Source: Anaerolineae bacterium
GTDB lineage: Bacteria; Chloroflexota; Anaerolineae; Aggregatilineales; Phototrophicaceae
Direction of reading: 5' to 3'
Length of the DNA stretch: 48,602 nucleotides
Assembly (NCBI GenBank): GCA_026645945.1
Contig: JAPKMO010000023.1
Location: 1 to 48,602 of the forward strand
The notes below the pieces were generated by a model, which was given only the letters and a program-made list of their open reading frames with translations, was not told the DNA's origin and ran no database searches. How positions within the stretch are numbered: position 1 is the stretch's first letter; each line of letters begins with the position of its first letter. Made by a program: the position numbers and the translations under genes. This document shows, in pieces, positions 15,865-24,548 of this stretch.

Positions 15865-18366
15865 ATGTGGACTCATTCTGAATGGGGGCTGCGCCGGCAG
15901 CTTGTACTTATCATCGTTGGTATTTGCGTGTTGATGGTCGCGGCGGTGGCGATGATCGCCCTCAACGCGAACGCCGCCGCGCTGCGCGCCCAGACCGAAA
16001 CCGCCCTGGTGCGCCACAACCAGATGATGGCGAACGCGCTGGACGCCGAACTTCAGTTCGTTGTGGCCTCGACGCAGGCATTTGCAGCGGCACTGAACGA
16101 CCAGGCGGTGCTGCCGGTTTCGCAGGCGCGGGCAATGGCGACCAGCTATCTGTCGGAAGCCGGGCGTTTGATTCACCGCCTGAATGTCTACGGCCCTTTC
16201 CGCGATACGCACCAGACTTTGATCGTCAACGCCCCGGAAGTCGGCTCCACCTTCGCGCCGATGCTGCGCGCCATCAGCGGCACGCTGCCCCCGTCAAGCT
16301 GGTTCCTGGAGCCGCTGCGAGACGGCTTGGAACGCTGGCACGGCCCGGACCGCGCTTTTGACGCCAACGAAACCGAAGCGGTCGTCTCCTATGCCGTGCC
16401 GTTCGGGTCGGCTGCTGGGGAACTGGCCGGGGTGGTGTGGGCCGATGTGCCGGTCAGCCGTCTGCAGGCGGTCGTGCGGGCGACCGTGAACCTGGAAAAC
16501 CGCGATGGGTACAGCCTGCTGCTGAACGGGCGCGATGAACTGGTGATGGCCGACAATCTGCCGGGCGGTGTCGTGCCGGGCGTGCTGCCGGACGGCCTGC
16601 TGCGTTTGCCGGAAATCGAAAGTTTTCGCGCCGGCCTGCGGGCGGATGGCGGCCTGATGGTAGCCGATGTGGGCGGCGGACGCACTTCTGCCGTCATTAT
16701 CAGCCTGCTACCGCAGACCGGCTGGCAGCTCATCAGCGTTTTGCCTGCCGGCGCGCTGCACCAGCCCTACGACCGCGCCATTTTGCAGGTTGCCGTCATC
16801 ACGCTGGCCGGGTTGGTGGGGCTGGCCGCCATTGTGCATGTGTATATCGGCAGGGTGGTGACGGAGCCGCTGCTGACCCTGGGCGATGCCGCCCAGGGAA
16901 TCGGCGCGGGCGATCTGCGTTATGAGATCGGGTTCCGGCAGCGGCAGGATGAAATTGGGCGGCTGGCCGGCGCGATGGAGGACATGAAACGCAACCTGGA
17001 ACATTCCTATCGCCAGCTTTCGCTGTGGAGCCAGACGCTCGAAAAGCGTGTCGAACAGCGCACCCAGGAGCTTGAAATCGCCCGGCGGGAAGCCCAGGCC
17101 AGTGCCGCCGAACTGCGCGCCGTGTACGACGCCTCGCTGTCGGTTGTCGGCGATTACCAGTTGGAGGCGCTGCTGCGGCATCTCAACCAGAACATCCTGG
17201 AACTGCTTAAAACGCGCTACGGCGCGGTCTGGCTGGTCGAGCCAGACGGCGAGCGGCTGCGGCTGGTAGACGCAACCTCCGACCGGATACTGCCCGGCAC
17301 GACCATCGGCAGCCAGGAAGGGCTGATCGGCCAGGTGATCCAGGAAAACTGCCTGCTGGTGATCGAGGATTACGCCGGCTGGCCGGGGCGCTGCGCGGCT
17401 GATTGGGTCAGCCCGGATACGGCGCAGGTGATGGCTGTGCCGCTGACGTTTTACAACAAAATCATCGGCGTGGCGCTGGTGGGGCGGGCTGCCGACGACC
17501 CGCCTTTTGCCGAACGTGACCGGCGTTTGCTGACGCTGTTCGCCAACCTGGTTTCGCCGGTGGTGCGGAATGCCCAGTTATTCGTCCAGCGCGAGGAGGC
17601 CGTTCAAGCCGCCGAACGCGCCAGCAGCGTTAAAACGCGCTTCCTCGCCAGTGTCACCCATGAACTCCGCACGCCGCTGAACCTCATCATCAACAATATG
17701 GACTTTATGCGTATCGGGGAGTTCGGGCCGGTTAACGAGGAGCAGCGCGAACGGCTTGACCAGGCCATCCGCAGCGCCGAACACCTGCTGTACCTCATTA
17801 ACGACCTGCTGGATGCCAGCAAAATCGAAGCCGGTGAGATGCGTTTGTTCATCCAGCCCGCCGATCTTTACCCGGTGCTGGAGGACGCGCTCGACTCCGC
17901 CATGATGCTGATCGAAGCGCGCGGCGGCCAGATCATCCTCCAGGCGCACATCCCGGACGGCCTGCCGGCCATCCCGATGGACGCCCGGCGGGTGCGGCAG
18001 GTGCTGACCAACCTGTTGAGCAACGCCGTCAAGTTCACACCGGAAGGCCAGATCAACCTGACGGTGCGGCTGCTGGATGACCAGATCGAATTTTCCGTCA
18101 CCGACACAGGTATCGGCATCCCGCCGGAGGAAATCGAAAAGTTATTCGAGCCGTTCGAGCGCGGCGCGCGCGCCCGCCATCTGGGCATCGAAGGCACGGG
18201 GCTGGGGCTGCCGATCTCGCGCTTTCTGGTCGAAGCGCACGGCGGGCGGCTGATCGTCCAGAGCCAGGTGAACCGGGGCAGCACCTTCAGCTTTATGCTG
18301 CCGATACGCTCCCCCGGCCAGATGGCCGATTTTGCCGGGCAGGCGGCGGGCAGCGCGCAGCGTTAA
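15865..18366 (+). CDS. Membrane sensor histidine kinase (Cache-like/HAMP/GAF/HisKA/HATPase)
   Basis: An 833-residue transmembrane kinase. TM1 is at about 11-34 (LVLIIVGICVLMVAAV), an extracytoplasmic dCache-like sensor spans about 35-300, and TM2 (VAVITLAGLVGLAAIVHVYI) is near 305-325. Next come a HAMP domain with VTEPLLTLGDAAQGIGAGDL, a coiled coil, and a GAF domain at about 425-575. The phosphoacceptor is H599 in ASVTHELRTPLN; the ATPase has NLLSNAVKFTPEG, DTGIGIPPEEI and GTGLGLPIS (777-785). No receiver is fused. It stands alone, convergent with the dehydrogenase gene. The ligand is unknown; the shape fits sensing of a small extracellular molecule. Confidence 0.93.
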   Translation: MWTHSEWGLRRQLVLIIVGICVLMVAAVAMIALNANAAALRAQTETALVRHNQMMANALDAELQFVVASTQAFAAALNDQAVLPVSQARAMATSYLSEAGRLIHRLNVYGPFRDTHQTLIVNAPEVGSTFAPMLRAISGTLPPSSWFLEPLRDGLERWHGPDRAFDANETEAVVSYAVPFGSAAGELAGVVWADVPVSRLQAVVRATVNLENRDGYSLLLNGRDELVMADNLPGGVVPGVLPDGLLRLPEIESFRAGLRADGGLMVADVGGGRTSAVIISLLPQTGWQLISVLPAGALHQPYDRAILQVAVITLAGLVGLAAIVHVYIGRVVTEPLLTLGDAAQGIGAGDLRYEIGFRQRQDEIGRLAGAMEDMKRNLEHSYRQLSLWSQTLEKRVEQRTQELEIARREAQASAAELRAVYDASLSVVGDYQLEALLRHLNQNILELLKTRYGAVWLVEPDGERLRLVDATSDRILPGTTIGSQEGLIGQVIQENCLLVIEDYAGWPGRCAADWVSPDTAQVMAVPLTFYNKIIGVALVGRAADDPPFAERDRRLLTLFANLVSPVVRNAQLFVQREEAVQAAERASSVKTRFLASVTHELRTPLNLIINNMDFMRIGEFGPVNEEQRERLDQAIRSAEHLLYLINDLLDASKIEAGEMRLFIQPADLYPVLEDALDSAMMLIEARGGQIILQAHIPDGLPAIPMDARRVRQVLTNLLSNAVKFTPEGQINLTVRLLDDQIEFSVTDTGIGIPPEEIEKLFEPFERGARARHLGIEGTGLGLPISRFLVEAHGGRLIVQSQVNRGSTFSFMLPIRSPGQMADFAGQAAGSAQR

Positions 18367-18387
18367 ATTTTTCCTACAGGCGCGGCA

Positions 18388-19407
18388 TCACCCATAACGT
18401 TTCGCAATTGTCGGAATCAGATACTCGTCAAAGGCCGCGCGCAGGTCGTACTTCGGCTGCCAGCCCCAATCGCGCCGCGCCGCCGAGTCGTCCAGGTCGG
18501 CGGGCCAGGAGTCAACAATCGCCTGCCGCTTCATATGCGGCTGGAAGGTGATGTGCGCGCCGGAAAAGGTCGAAAGCGTCAGATCGCGGATTTCGGCGGC
18601 AGTGGGGCTGAAGCTGGTGACGTTGTACACCCGCTGAGACAGGTGTTCGGTGGGCGCGTTCGCCAGCGCCAGCAGCGCCGTGATGGCATCCGGCATCGCC
18701 ATAAAGGGGATGCGCGTGTCCTCGCGCACGAAACAGGCATACGGTTTGCCCTGTGCGGCGGCGTGCAGCATCTCCGGTGCGTAATCGCTGGTTCCACCGG
18801 TGGGCAGCGTCAGCGCGCTGATAAGGCCGGGGAAACGCACGGCGCGAAAGTCCACCCGGTATAGTTCGTCGGTGACGGCCAACTGCCGGTAGTGGAAAGC
18901 ATAATAACGCCCCAGGTGTTCGCAGTACAGTTTGTTGCAGCCGTACATGGTGGTGGGGTTCAAAAACTGTTCTTCGCTGATCGCGCCGGCGGCGGCTTTG
19001 GTGGGCAGGTCCGGCAGGCCGTAAACGGCGATGGAACTGGGGAAAATGAACTTCACCGTTTGCCCGCGCAGGTGCGATTGTTCGGTCGCCATCCGCAGCA
19101 GGTTGACCGTCCCCTGGACGTTGACCCGGTGCGCTACTTCGGGGTTAAACTCCGAATGGGTGGAAAGCAGGGCGGCCAGATGGTAAACCGTCTCGATTTC
19201 GTATTCGTTAATCAGCGTTTCTAGCAGGGCGGTGTCCAGGATGTCGCCCACGATGGTTTCATAGACGCGCGGGCGCATGTGGTCATCCAGCCCGCGAATG
19301 TCCAGCACGATGACCGGCGGCATATCCGCCATGCCGGAAAGCTGGTGGATCAACCCGTGTCCGACCTCGCCGTTCGCGCCGGTGATTAAGATGACTTTTT
19401 TTCGCAT
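18388..19407 (-). CDS. SDR-type (epimerase-fold) L-threonine 3-dehydrogenase
   Basis: A 339-residue extended short-chain dehydrogenase. The Rossmann motif is GANGEVG (10-16); catalytic Tyr and Lys are Y155 and K159 in TTMYGCNKLY. Several blocks are specific to the NAD-dependent threonine dehydrogenases of the epimerase fold: YHLAALLSTHSEFNP, FPSSIAVYG, RFPGLIS, GGTSDYAPEML, EDTRIPFMAMPDAI and DSWPADLDDSAARRDWGW. The reaction oxidises L-threonine to 2-amino-3-ketobutyrate. No glycine C-acetyltransferase (kbl) is adjacent. A sugar epimerase is unlikely given these blocks. Confidence 0.88.
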   Translation of the reverse strand: MRKKVILITGANGEVGHGLIHQLSGMADMPPVIVLDIRGLDDHMRPRVYETIVGDILDTALLETLINEYEIETVYHLAALLSTHSEFNPEVAHRVNVQGTVNLLRMATEQSHLRGQTVKFIFPSSIAVYGLPDLPTKAAAGAISEEQFLNPTTMYGCNKLYCEHLGRYYAFHYRQLAVTDELYRVDFRAVRFPGLISALTLPTGGTSDYAPEMLHAAAQGKPYACFVREDTRIPFMAMPDAITALLALANAPTEHLSQRVYNVTSFSPTAAEIRDLTLSTFSGAHITFQPHMKRQAIVDSWPADLDDSAARRDWGWQPKYDLRAAFDEYLIPTIAKRYG

Positions 19408-19599
19408 AAAGCGTCCTTTTCGGTGTTGTTATAAATTCCCCAGGGCGTTTGTATTTGCGACTTTCTATTGTAATGCGGGCGGCGGCTTTGCCCAACCGAA
19501 CGATACGGGCAGTTTGCCCCAATTGGCGGCGGTTGGGAAACCGGAAATGAGGGTAAGGGCGATTGCACATCAAATCTTAATCGGTTCATGGCCCTTTCA

Positions 19600-19704
19600 G
19601 ACCCCTCCCCGACCCTCCCCGTATACGGGGAGGGGGATGAGACACGCAAGCGTTCATCCTCCCCTAGTATACGGAGGAGGTGTCCCGAAGGGACGGAGGG
19701 GGTC
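19600..19704. repeat. Complex inverted-repeat element in a 416-bp intergenic region
   Basis: The gap 19408-19823 holds a 105-bp element with ends GACCCCTCC and GGAGGGGGTC. Inside are a palindrome CCCTCCCC-GTATAC-GGGGAGGG (19613-19634), a second related half (CATCCTCCCC / ACGGAGGAGGTG) and GTCCCGAAGGGAC. It can fold into several stacked hairpins. No coding sense is seen in the rest of the gap. Confidence 0.65.
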
Positions 19705-19823
19705 GAGAAGCAGATTGAGAACACTTATACCGTTTATATGCAATTGCTCTGAAATGAGGGTTGAAAAGGGCTTACAAAGATTTATAATGGGTTAGAAGGG
19801 TTTTTATATCTGGTGGAGAAGCC

Positions 19824-20618
19824 TTGAACACGTATATCGAGAGCCAGCGTAACGCGCTGCCGGATGTGGCGGCGGTTCTGCCCGCGCCTTTTGAGTGGGT
19901 GTTTGTGCCTGGCGGACAGGTGACGCTCGATCACAAGGGCGGTTATCTGGCGCAAAACACCACCTTCGATGTCGCGCCGTTCGCCATCAGTAAATACCCG
20001 GTGACGGCGGCCCAGTACCAGGCTTTTGTGGATGCGCCGGACGGTTATCGTGACCCGATCTGGTGGGTGTATTCGTCTGCCGCTTACGAGTGGCGGGCGG
20101 AAAACGAAAACCCGGTGCGCCCGCCCTATGGCGGCGGCGACCATCCGCGAACGCATATCACCTGGTATGAGTCGGCGGCTTTCTGCCGCTGGCTGATGGA
20201 AACGGTGCGGATACGCTCTGGCGCGTCCTTATCCATCAGCCTGCCGACGGAACAGCAGTGGCAGCGGGCGGCGCAGGGCGACGACGGCCGGGTATTTGCC
20301 TGGGGGAATGCCTGGGACGCAAGCCGGTGCAAAAATAATCTCGAAAAAAACAGCATCGGCCCCTCGTCCGTGACCGAATATGCCGGTAAGGGCGACAGTC
20401 CTTTTGGCGTGGTGGATATGACGGGCAATGTGTGGGAATGGTGCCTGACGAGTTGGGGAACCGGCGTGAACGACCCGCGCGGCGACGATGTGCGCGTGCT
20501 GCGCGGCGGCTCGTGGTTCGATGATGTGATGAGCTTTTTCCGTGTTACAACCCGCAGCAGTTGGAGTCCCGACATCCGGTCGGATATGCGGGGCTTCCGG
20601 CTGGTGTGCCAGTTTTAG
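19824..20618 (+). CDS. SUMF1/FGE-fold protein lacking the catalytic cysteines
   Basis: A 264-residue protein with the formylglycine-generating-enzyme/sulfatase-modifying-factor fold. Blocks in order are FAISKYPVTAAQYQAFVD, HPRTHITWYESAAFCRWL, LPTEQQWQRAAQG, GNVWEWCLTSW and VLRGGSWFDDVMSFFRV, ending RGFRLVCQF. In true FGE the stretch after RGGSW carries the two active-site cysteines; here those positions are Asp and Phe residues, so sulfatase activation is unlikely. It may be a binding or lectin-like member of the fold. The start is TTG with GGAG 5 bp before it. There is no signal peptide and no sulfatase gene nearby. Confidence 0.85.
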   Translation: MNTYIESQRNALPDVAAVLPAPFEWVFVPGGQVTLDHKGGYLAQNTTFDVAPFAISKYPVTAAQYQAFVDAPDGYRDPIWWVYSSAAYEWRAENENPVRPPYGGGDHPRTHITWYESAAFCRWLMETVRIRSGASLSISLPTEQQWQRAAQGDDGRVFAWGNAWDASRCKNNLEKNSIGPSSVTEYAGKGDSPFGVVDMTGNVWEWCLTSWGTGVNDPRGDDVRVLRGGSWFDDVMSFFRVTTRSSWSPDIRSDMRGFRLVCQF

Positions 20619-20628
20619 GCGAATGATT

Positions 20629-20678
20629 GTAGGGGTGTCTGCATAAAGGGCGGCCACGTTGGGCCGCCCGCCCCTACA
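20629..20678. terminator. Nested inverted repeat between convergent genes
   Basis: An outer arm TGTAGGGG/CCCCTACA encloses an inner stem GGGCGGCC-ACGTT-GGGCCGCCC. It lies between two convergent genes and includes the TAG stop of the minus-strand one. No long T-tract follows, so termination in both directions is plausible but not certain; it may also be a dispersed repeat. Confidence 0.5.
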
Positions 20679-21714
20679 GCCCTGACCGGCCTTCGCCCGG
20701 CTCGATCACGTCTAGCGCGAAGGGCAGGCGCGGGCGCTCCAGCGTAAACGCCAGCGAACGCTGGTCGAAGTTGGTGACGAACAGCCGTCCAGGGGCGGCA
20801 TAGGTCACGTCGCTTGCGCCGCGAAAGTTCCCGGCGACAGGCGTCAGCTGGCCGCTGTCCAGCCGCAGGACGCGGTTAAGGCCGAGCGCAGCCGCATAAA
20901 TCGTCCCACCTGGCGTCACCGTCAGGCCGCCGAAGCCGGGCGCGTCTGCCTGGCTGGTGTGCCGGTAGAGCATTTCGGTTGTGCCGTCGGCCACTAAAAC
21001 GCGGTAGATGATGTTCAGCGCGCCGTCGGCGACCAGCAGCGCATCGCGCGCCGGGTCGTAGGCCAGCCCGCCGGGTTCGTAACCCAATGCGCCCCCGGCT
21101 TCCCCCGGCGGCGACCACCAGGCTAGGCCGCCGCTGCCGTCAGGATTAAAACGCCAGACTTCATCGCGCCCCCGGTCGCTGACGTAAACGTAACCCCGCC
21201 CATCCAGCGTAATATCAAACGGCAGCACGAAACCGCGTTCGTCCGGGATGGCGGCGAAGTCGCTTATTTGACCGTCCGGCAGCAGTTGTTTGATGCCGCC
21301 GCCCGAAGTGCGAATGTCGGAGTCCACATGGTCAACCACCAGCAGCCGCCCATCAGGCGTGAGGGCCAGCCCCGCCGCCGCGCCGATGGCGTCCCGCGTG
21401 GCGGGGATTTCGGTCACGGCTGCATCGGGGCTGATCCGGTAAACCGCGCCGGTTTTGTAGCTGGCGGTGTAGATCGTGCCGTCCGGCGCGGCGGCCACAA
21501 AAGCCGGATACCCATCCTCGCCGGGCAGGGCGGCAAATTCGCGCACGATCAGCCCTTCAACCAGCGCCGAAGCGGCAGTGCGCGGGGCAGAATTAAGCGC
21601 GCCGAGGATCAGCGCCGCGCTGATCGCCAGCAGCGCCAGGATGCCGCCGCCGAACAGCAGCACAAAAACCAGCACCCGCTGGCGGCGGCTCGACTGTTGA
21701 AGGTTACGCAGCAT
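20674..21714 (-). CDS. Membrane-anchored beta-propeller (SMP-30/NHL-like) protein
   Basis: About 346 residues from ATG 21714, which has AGGTG just upstream; the frame is open to 21756. A single N-terminal membrane anchor (VLVFVLLFGGGILALLAISA) is followed by repeats of propeller type: DGTIYTASYKTGAVYRI, DGRLLVVDHVDSDIR, DGRGYVYVSDRGRDEVWRF, YDPARDALLVADGALNIIYRV and GGTIYAAALGLNRVLRL. The pattern matches SMP-30/gluconolaconase-like or NHL propellers facing the outside of the membrane. No catalytic acid set can be assigned with confidence, so enzymatic function is open. It is convergent with the FGE-fold gene. Confidence 0.82.
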   Translation of the reverse strand: MLRNLQQSSRRQRVLVFVLLFGGGILALLAISAALILGALNSAPRTAASALVEGLIVREFAALPGEDGYPAFVAAAPDGTIYTASYKTGAVYRISPDAAVTEIPATRDAIGAAAGLALTPDGRLLVVDHVDSDIRTSGGGIKQLLPDGQISDFAAIPDERGFVLPFDITLDGRGYVYVSDRGRDEVWRFNPDGSGGLAWWSPPGEAGGALGYEPGGLAYDPARDALLVADGALNIIYRVLVADGTTEMLYRHTSQADAPGFGGLTVTPGGTIYAAALGLNRVLRLDSGQLTPVAGNFRGASDVTYAAPGRLFVTNFDQRSLAFTLERPRLPFALDVIEPGEGRSGL

Positions 21715-21754
21715 AAAACACCTGCCTTTGGATGAGGGAATTCGCGGCGCAGTC

Positions 21755-21781
21755 AAACAGAAAAGCGCAGCACGCTGCGCT
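21755..21781 (-). terminator. Rho-independent terminator of tRNA-Ser
   Basis: On the minus strand, stem AGCGCAGC/GCTGCGCT with a 2-base loop, followed by TTTCTGTTT. It lies about 25 bp downstream of the tRNA. Confidence 0.75.
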
Positions 21782-21804
21782 CCTGGTGAAGATTTTTCGC
21801 TCTG

Positions 21805-21889
21805 CGGAGAGGGTGGGATTCGAACCCACGAGGGTGTTACCCCTACTCGCGTTCCAGGCGAGCGCGTTAGGCCACTACGCTACCTCTCC
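21805..21889 (-). tRNA. tRNA-Ser (anticodon GGA)
   Basis: An 85-nt tRNA. The acceptor arm pairs GGAGAGG with CCTCTCC; the anticodon stem CTCGC/GCGAG holds loop CTGGAAC with anticodon GGA (reads UCC and UCU). A long variable arm (AGGGGTAACACCCT) marks it as class II, and the T arm has GGGTTCGAATCCC. The discriminator is G, as expected for serine. CCA is not encoded. Confidence 0.97.
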
Positions 21890-21900
21890 CAACGGCGCGC

Positions 21901-21906
21901 ATTATA
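21901..21906 (-). promoter_or_regulatory. Probable -10 box for tRNA-Ser
   Basis: A perfect TATAAT on the minus strand, 11 bp before the tRNA 5' end, the distance expected for a promoter with a very short leader. Confidence 0.6.
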
Positions 21907-21922
21907 ACAGCACCCGGAGGCT

Positions 21923-22777
21923 TTATCCAGGGTAGGGGGGCAGAATCCCCGCGCCCGGCAGGTCGTCGCGCTGTGGACGGCTGAGTTTTTTCAGGAAGTT
22001 GCTCACCTGCCATGCAAACACGTCCGGTGTTTCGAGCTGCGGCATATGCCCGCAGTCGGCGATTTCCGTCAATATCGCGCCGGGAATGCTGTCTTTAATG
22101 ACTTCCGCTCCGGCCAGAGTCGCCACCTGGTCGTTGGCACCCCACAAAATCAGCGTCGGCACCAGCGGGGTTTGCTGCTGCTGGGGCGGGCTGGCGACGA
22201 TCATCCTCAGCAGGCCGGAAAAGCCGGGCGCGGCAGCGCGCACCCCGCGTAAAAAGTCGTCGGTCAGGATGTCCTCGACGTACAGCATGGCGCGCAGGCT
22301 GGCCGGCGTGAGCGATGCGCGCGTCACCTGCGTAAACAGCAGGTGCGACACCCCTGGCACGCGCTCCAGAATACGCATCAAAGGCGGAAAATCCGGGACA
22401 GCGCCGCCGTTCAGCAGGATGACAGCCGGCACGAGCTGGGGATTATTAGCGGCGAACAGCCGGGCGATCAAACCGCCCAGAGAGTTGCCGACGACGACCG
22501 CCTGATCCAGCCCCAGATTGTCCAGGAAACCCCTGAGCCAGTGCATTAAAACATTCGTCCGCTTTACCGGCAGCGCCTGGCTGCCGCCGAATCCCGGCAG
22601 GTTGGGGGCCAGGATATGAAATTCCTCGGTCAGCAGCGGGGCAATCGGCCCCCAATGCTGGCTGGCGTCACCCAGGCCGCCGTGTACAAGCAGCAGCGTG
22701 CGCCCGTTGCCCTGGCCGCCTTCCCAATATTGAATCGTCAGACCATCCACCGATGTCGTTTTTGCTTCAAAAACCAT
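21923..22777 (-). CDS. Alpha/beta hydrolase
   Basis: A 284-residue alpha/beta-hydrolase fold protein. The oxyanion region is LLVHGGLGDASQHWG; the nucleophile elbow is VVGNSLGGLIARL with the Ser in GNSLGG; the acid is in ILWGANDQVA and the His in ADCGHMPQLE. Helices between LPGFGGS and the elbow match the C-C bond hydrolase/haloperoxidase-like group. There is no signal peptide. It runs in the same direction as the glutaredoxin-like gene 10 bp upstream, so it is probably the last gene of the amidase transcript. Substrate unknown. Confidence 0.88.
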   Translation of the reverse strand: MVFEAKTTSVDGLTIQYWEGGQGNGRTLLLVHGGLGDASQHWGPIAPLLTEEFHILAPNLPGFGGSQALPVKRTNVLMHWLRGFLDNLGLDQAVVVGNSLGGLIARLFAANNPQLVPAVILLNGGAVPDFPPLMRILERVPGVSHLLFTQVTRASLTPASLRAMLYVEDILTDDFLRGVRAAAPGFSGLLRMIVASPPQQQQTPLVPTLILWGANDQVATLAGAEVIKDSIPGAILTEIADCGHMPQLETPDVFAWQVSNFLKKLSRPQRDDLPGAGILPPYPG

Positions 22778-22787
22778 GCCGTTTTCC

Positions 22788-23135
22788 TCATTCCAGATCG
22801 GATTCCTGGATAAAACCGTTTTGGGCCAACCAGGCCGCCAACTGGTCGGCGCTGGGTTCGGTAATCATCGAGCCGCGATGAATGCCGCGCGGGCTGGTGC
22901 CGGCGGGCAGCGGCGACGGGTCACGATAAGGCAGATCGGAGCCGGCGTCGGCAATCACCAGCGTCGGCACGGATAAAAATCCCGTCCATTGTAATACGCG
23001 CTGGCGGGCCAGTTCGTTCTGGTCAATCAGGATTTCGCGGTAGGGCAGGCCGTAATCGCCCAACACCTGTTTGACGACGGTGATAAATGGGCAGCCCAGC
23101 GAGCGTGAATACAGCACCAGTTCTCGGCTCACCAT
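22788..23135 (-). CDS. Glutaredoxin-like protein, single active-site Cys
   Basis: About 115 residues starting at the ATG at 23135, which has AGGAG 7 bp before it. The start LVLYSRSLGCPFITVVKQVL is the beta1-alpha1 unit of glutaredoxins, and SVPTLVI has the conserved cis-Pro. The active site is CPFI rather than CPYC, so only a monothiol mechanism is possible. The C-terminus is extended by about 45 residues without a known domain. The start lies immediately after the amidase stop, so the two are translationally coupled. Confidence 0.82.
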   Translation of the reverse strand: MVSRELVLYSRSLGCPFITVVKQVLGDYGLPYREILIDQNELARQRVLQWTGFLSVPTLVIADAGSDLPYRDPSPLPAGTSPRGIHRGSMITEPSADQLAAWLAQNGFIQESDLE

Positions 23136-23136
23136 G

Positions 23137-24231
23137 TTATGCTCCTGGCACATAAGTTGGCGGCGGATGGTTAGGTTCCAGAAAACACAGGATGCCGTCG
23201 GTGATGCTGCGCGCCAGCCGTTCCTGCTGGCCGGTGAGGATGGGCCGGTCGGCCAGCATAAAGCCCAGTTCGATAATCGCCGCCGGGGTGGAGGGGTGAA
23301 TTTCGCGGAAGGTATGGTAATCGGTCATATCCACCGTCAGCCCTTCGCGGCGCTGCAAGCCGCTGGCCTGCTGGTAATACCGCGCGATGCAGTTGACCAG
23401 GGTTTCGTCGCTGCCGCCGGATGCGCGCCGGGCCGCCGCCGCCGCGATCAAAAAGCCGGAGACGACTTCGCCCGGCCATTCCTGGCAGGTGTTGGCGTGG
23501 ATGGACACCAGCGCCGCCGCCTGATAATTATCCAGCCGGGGGTCGAATTCGTCCAGCAGGTCTACCGCGTAACCCTGCGCGCTGAGGTAGCGCACCACCT
23601 GCTGCGCGACGGCGAAGTTGATTTCGGCTTCCGTCAGGCCATCCGGGCAGACCGCGCCGGGGTCGGGCGGGACCTGCGGCCCGCGATGCCCGGAGACGAT
23701 GCCGATTCGCCGCAGCCAGTTGGGGGTCGGCAGGCCGGTCGGCACGACCGTCATCTGGCTGGTGGCCTGGGCGATGCTCAGTTCCAGCTTAACTTCATCG
23801 GTCAAAAACCCCGAAGGCGTCCACCAGGTGAAGATGGTCGCCAGCAGCCCGGCGGCCACCGTCACCACCAGAAAAGTGCGGAAGATGCCGCCCAGGACGC
23901 CGACCGTGTGACGGCGGCGGCGCGCCTTGCGCCGTTTGATGCGCCGGATGCGCTGTTCTTCGATGGCGGCTTCGCGGGCGGACTGCGCCGGCGAGTCGGG
24001 TTTGGGCGCGCCGGGCGAAGCGGCAACCTCCTCCTCCGCCGGTTCGGGGAAAGGCGCGGGCCGGACGGGCCGCCGGAAAAGCTGTTCCGCCGAATCGGAG
24101 GCGGGTTTGGCAGATTTGGCCGCTGCCTGGCGCATGATCTCCATAAACGTCACCGAAGGCGGCACTTCGATGTTGTCGGGGTTATCGTCCCAGCGCGGCT
24201 CGTCAGGATGCAGGGTGTTATCGTCTGGCAT
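23137..24231 (-). CDS. N-acetylmuramoyl-L-alanine amidase (Amidase_3), membrane-anchored
   Basis: A 364-residue cell-wall amidase. It has a charged cytoplasmic N-terminus (about 1-115, rich in Ala, Pro, Arg and Lys), one membrane segment (VGVLGGIFRTFLVVTVAAGL), and an external Amidase_3 domain from about 170. Zinc ligands are H in VSGHRG, E in GLTEAEINF and H in LVSIHANTC; the catalytic Glu is in AAIIELGFM. It cuts the bond between MurNAc and the stem peptide. A long polar cytoplasmic tail is unusual for this enzyme and could dock it to a division or elongation complex (inference). Confidence 0.92.
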   Translation of the reverse strand: MPDDNTLHPDEPRWDDNPDNIEVPPSVTFMEIMRQAAAKSAKPASDSAEQLFRRPVRPAPFPEPAEEEVAASPGAPKPDSPAQSAREAAIEEQRIRRIKRRKARRRRHTVGVLGGIFRTFLVVTVAAGLLATIFTWWTPSGFLTDEVKLELSIAQATSQMTVVPTGLPTPNWLRRIGIVSGHRGPQVPPDPGAVCPDGLTEAEINFAVAQQVVRYLSAQGYAVDLLDEFDPRLDNYQAAALVSIHANTCQEWPGEVVSGFLIAAAAARRASGGSDETLVNCIARYYQQASGLQRREGLTVDMTDYHTFREIHPSTPAAIIELGFMLADRPILTGQQERLARSITDGILCFLEPNHPPPTYVPGA

Positions 24232-24356
24232 GGAGATGAACTCGTTTAAGTGCGCCTATTGTACCTGAATTAAAGCGTTTTGTGCGAACGCGCCCGGATG
24301 AATACCAGGGCAATCGCATGAAGATACTTCGTCTCAATAAGTAGGCTTTCGCCTTT

Positions 24357-24493
24357 TGATCCCACTCCCAAACTCCCTCGCGCTCAGGGGGGACATACGT
24401 CCCCATTCGGCTCGCCGAATTCAGGGCGAGGGCTTAATCACGCCAGCAGCAAAGTCTCCCCCGAATTCGGGGGAGATTTAGAGGGGGTCTGAT
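24357..24493. repeat. Palindrome-rich intergenic element
   Basis: The 317-bp gap 24232-24548 holds a set of nested palindromes: CCCTCGC/GCGAGGG around GGGGACGTATGTCCCC-type and ATTCGGC-TC-GCCGAAT stems, then TCTCCCCCGAATTCGGGGGAGA (first and last halves 10 bp each). It recalls the element at 19600 in base style but is not a copy. The rest of the gap includes a possible TACAAT -10 (minus strand, 24258-24263) for the amidase gene. Confidence 0.55.
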
Positions 24494-24548
24494 CGCCATC
24501 ACGGCTATGGTGGTTGACCCGAATGCTTTTGAAGCGATTACCCTACCC

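Noticed and set aside
23071-24249. A 392-codon open frame on the plus strand
   Set aside because: It is the antisense shadow of the amidase gene, whose motifs are complete; the plus-strand product is Arg/Gly/Gln-rich with no domain.
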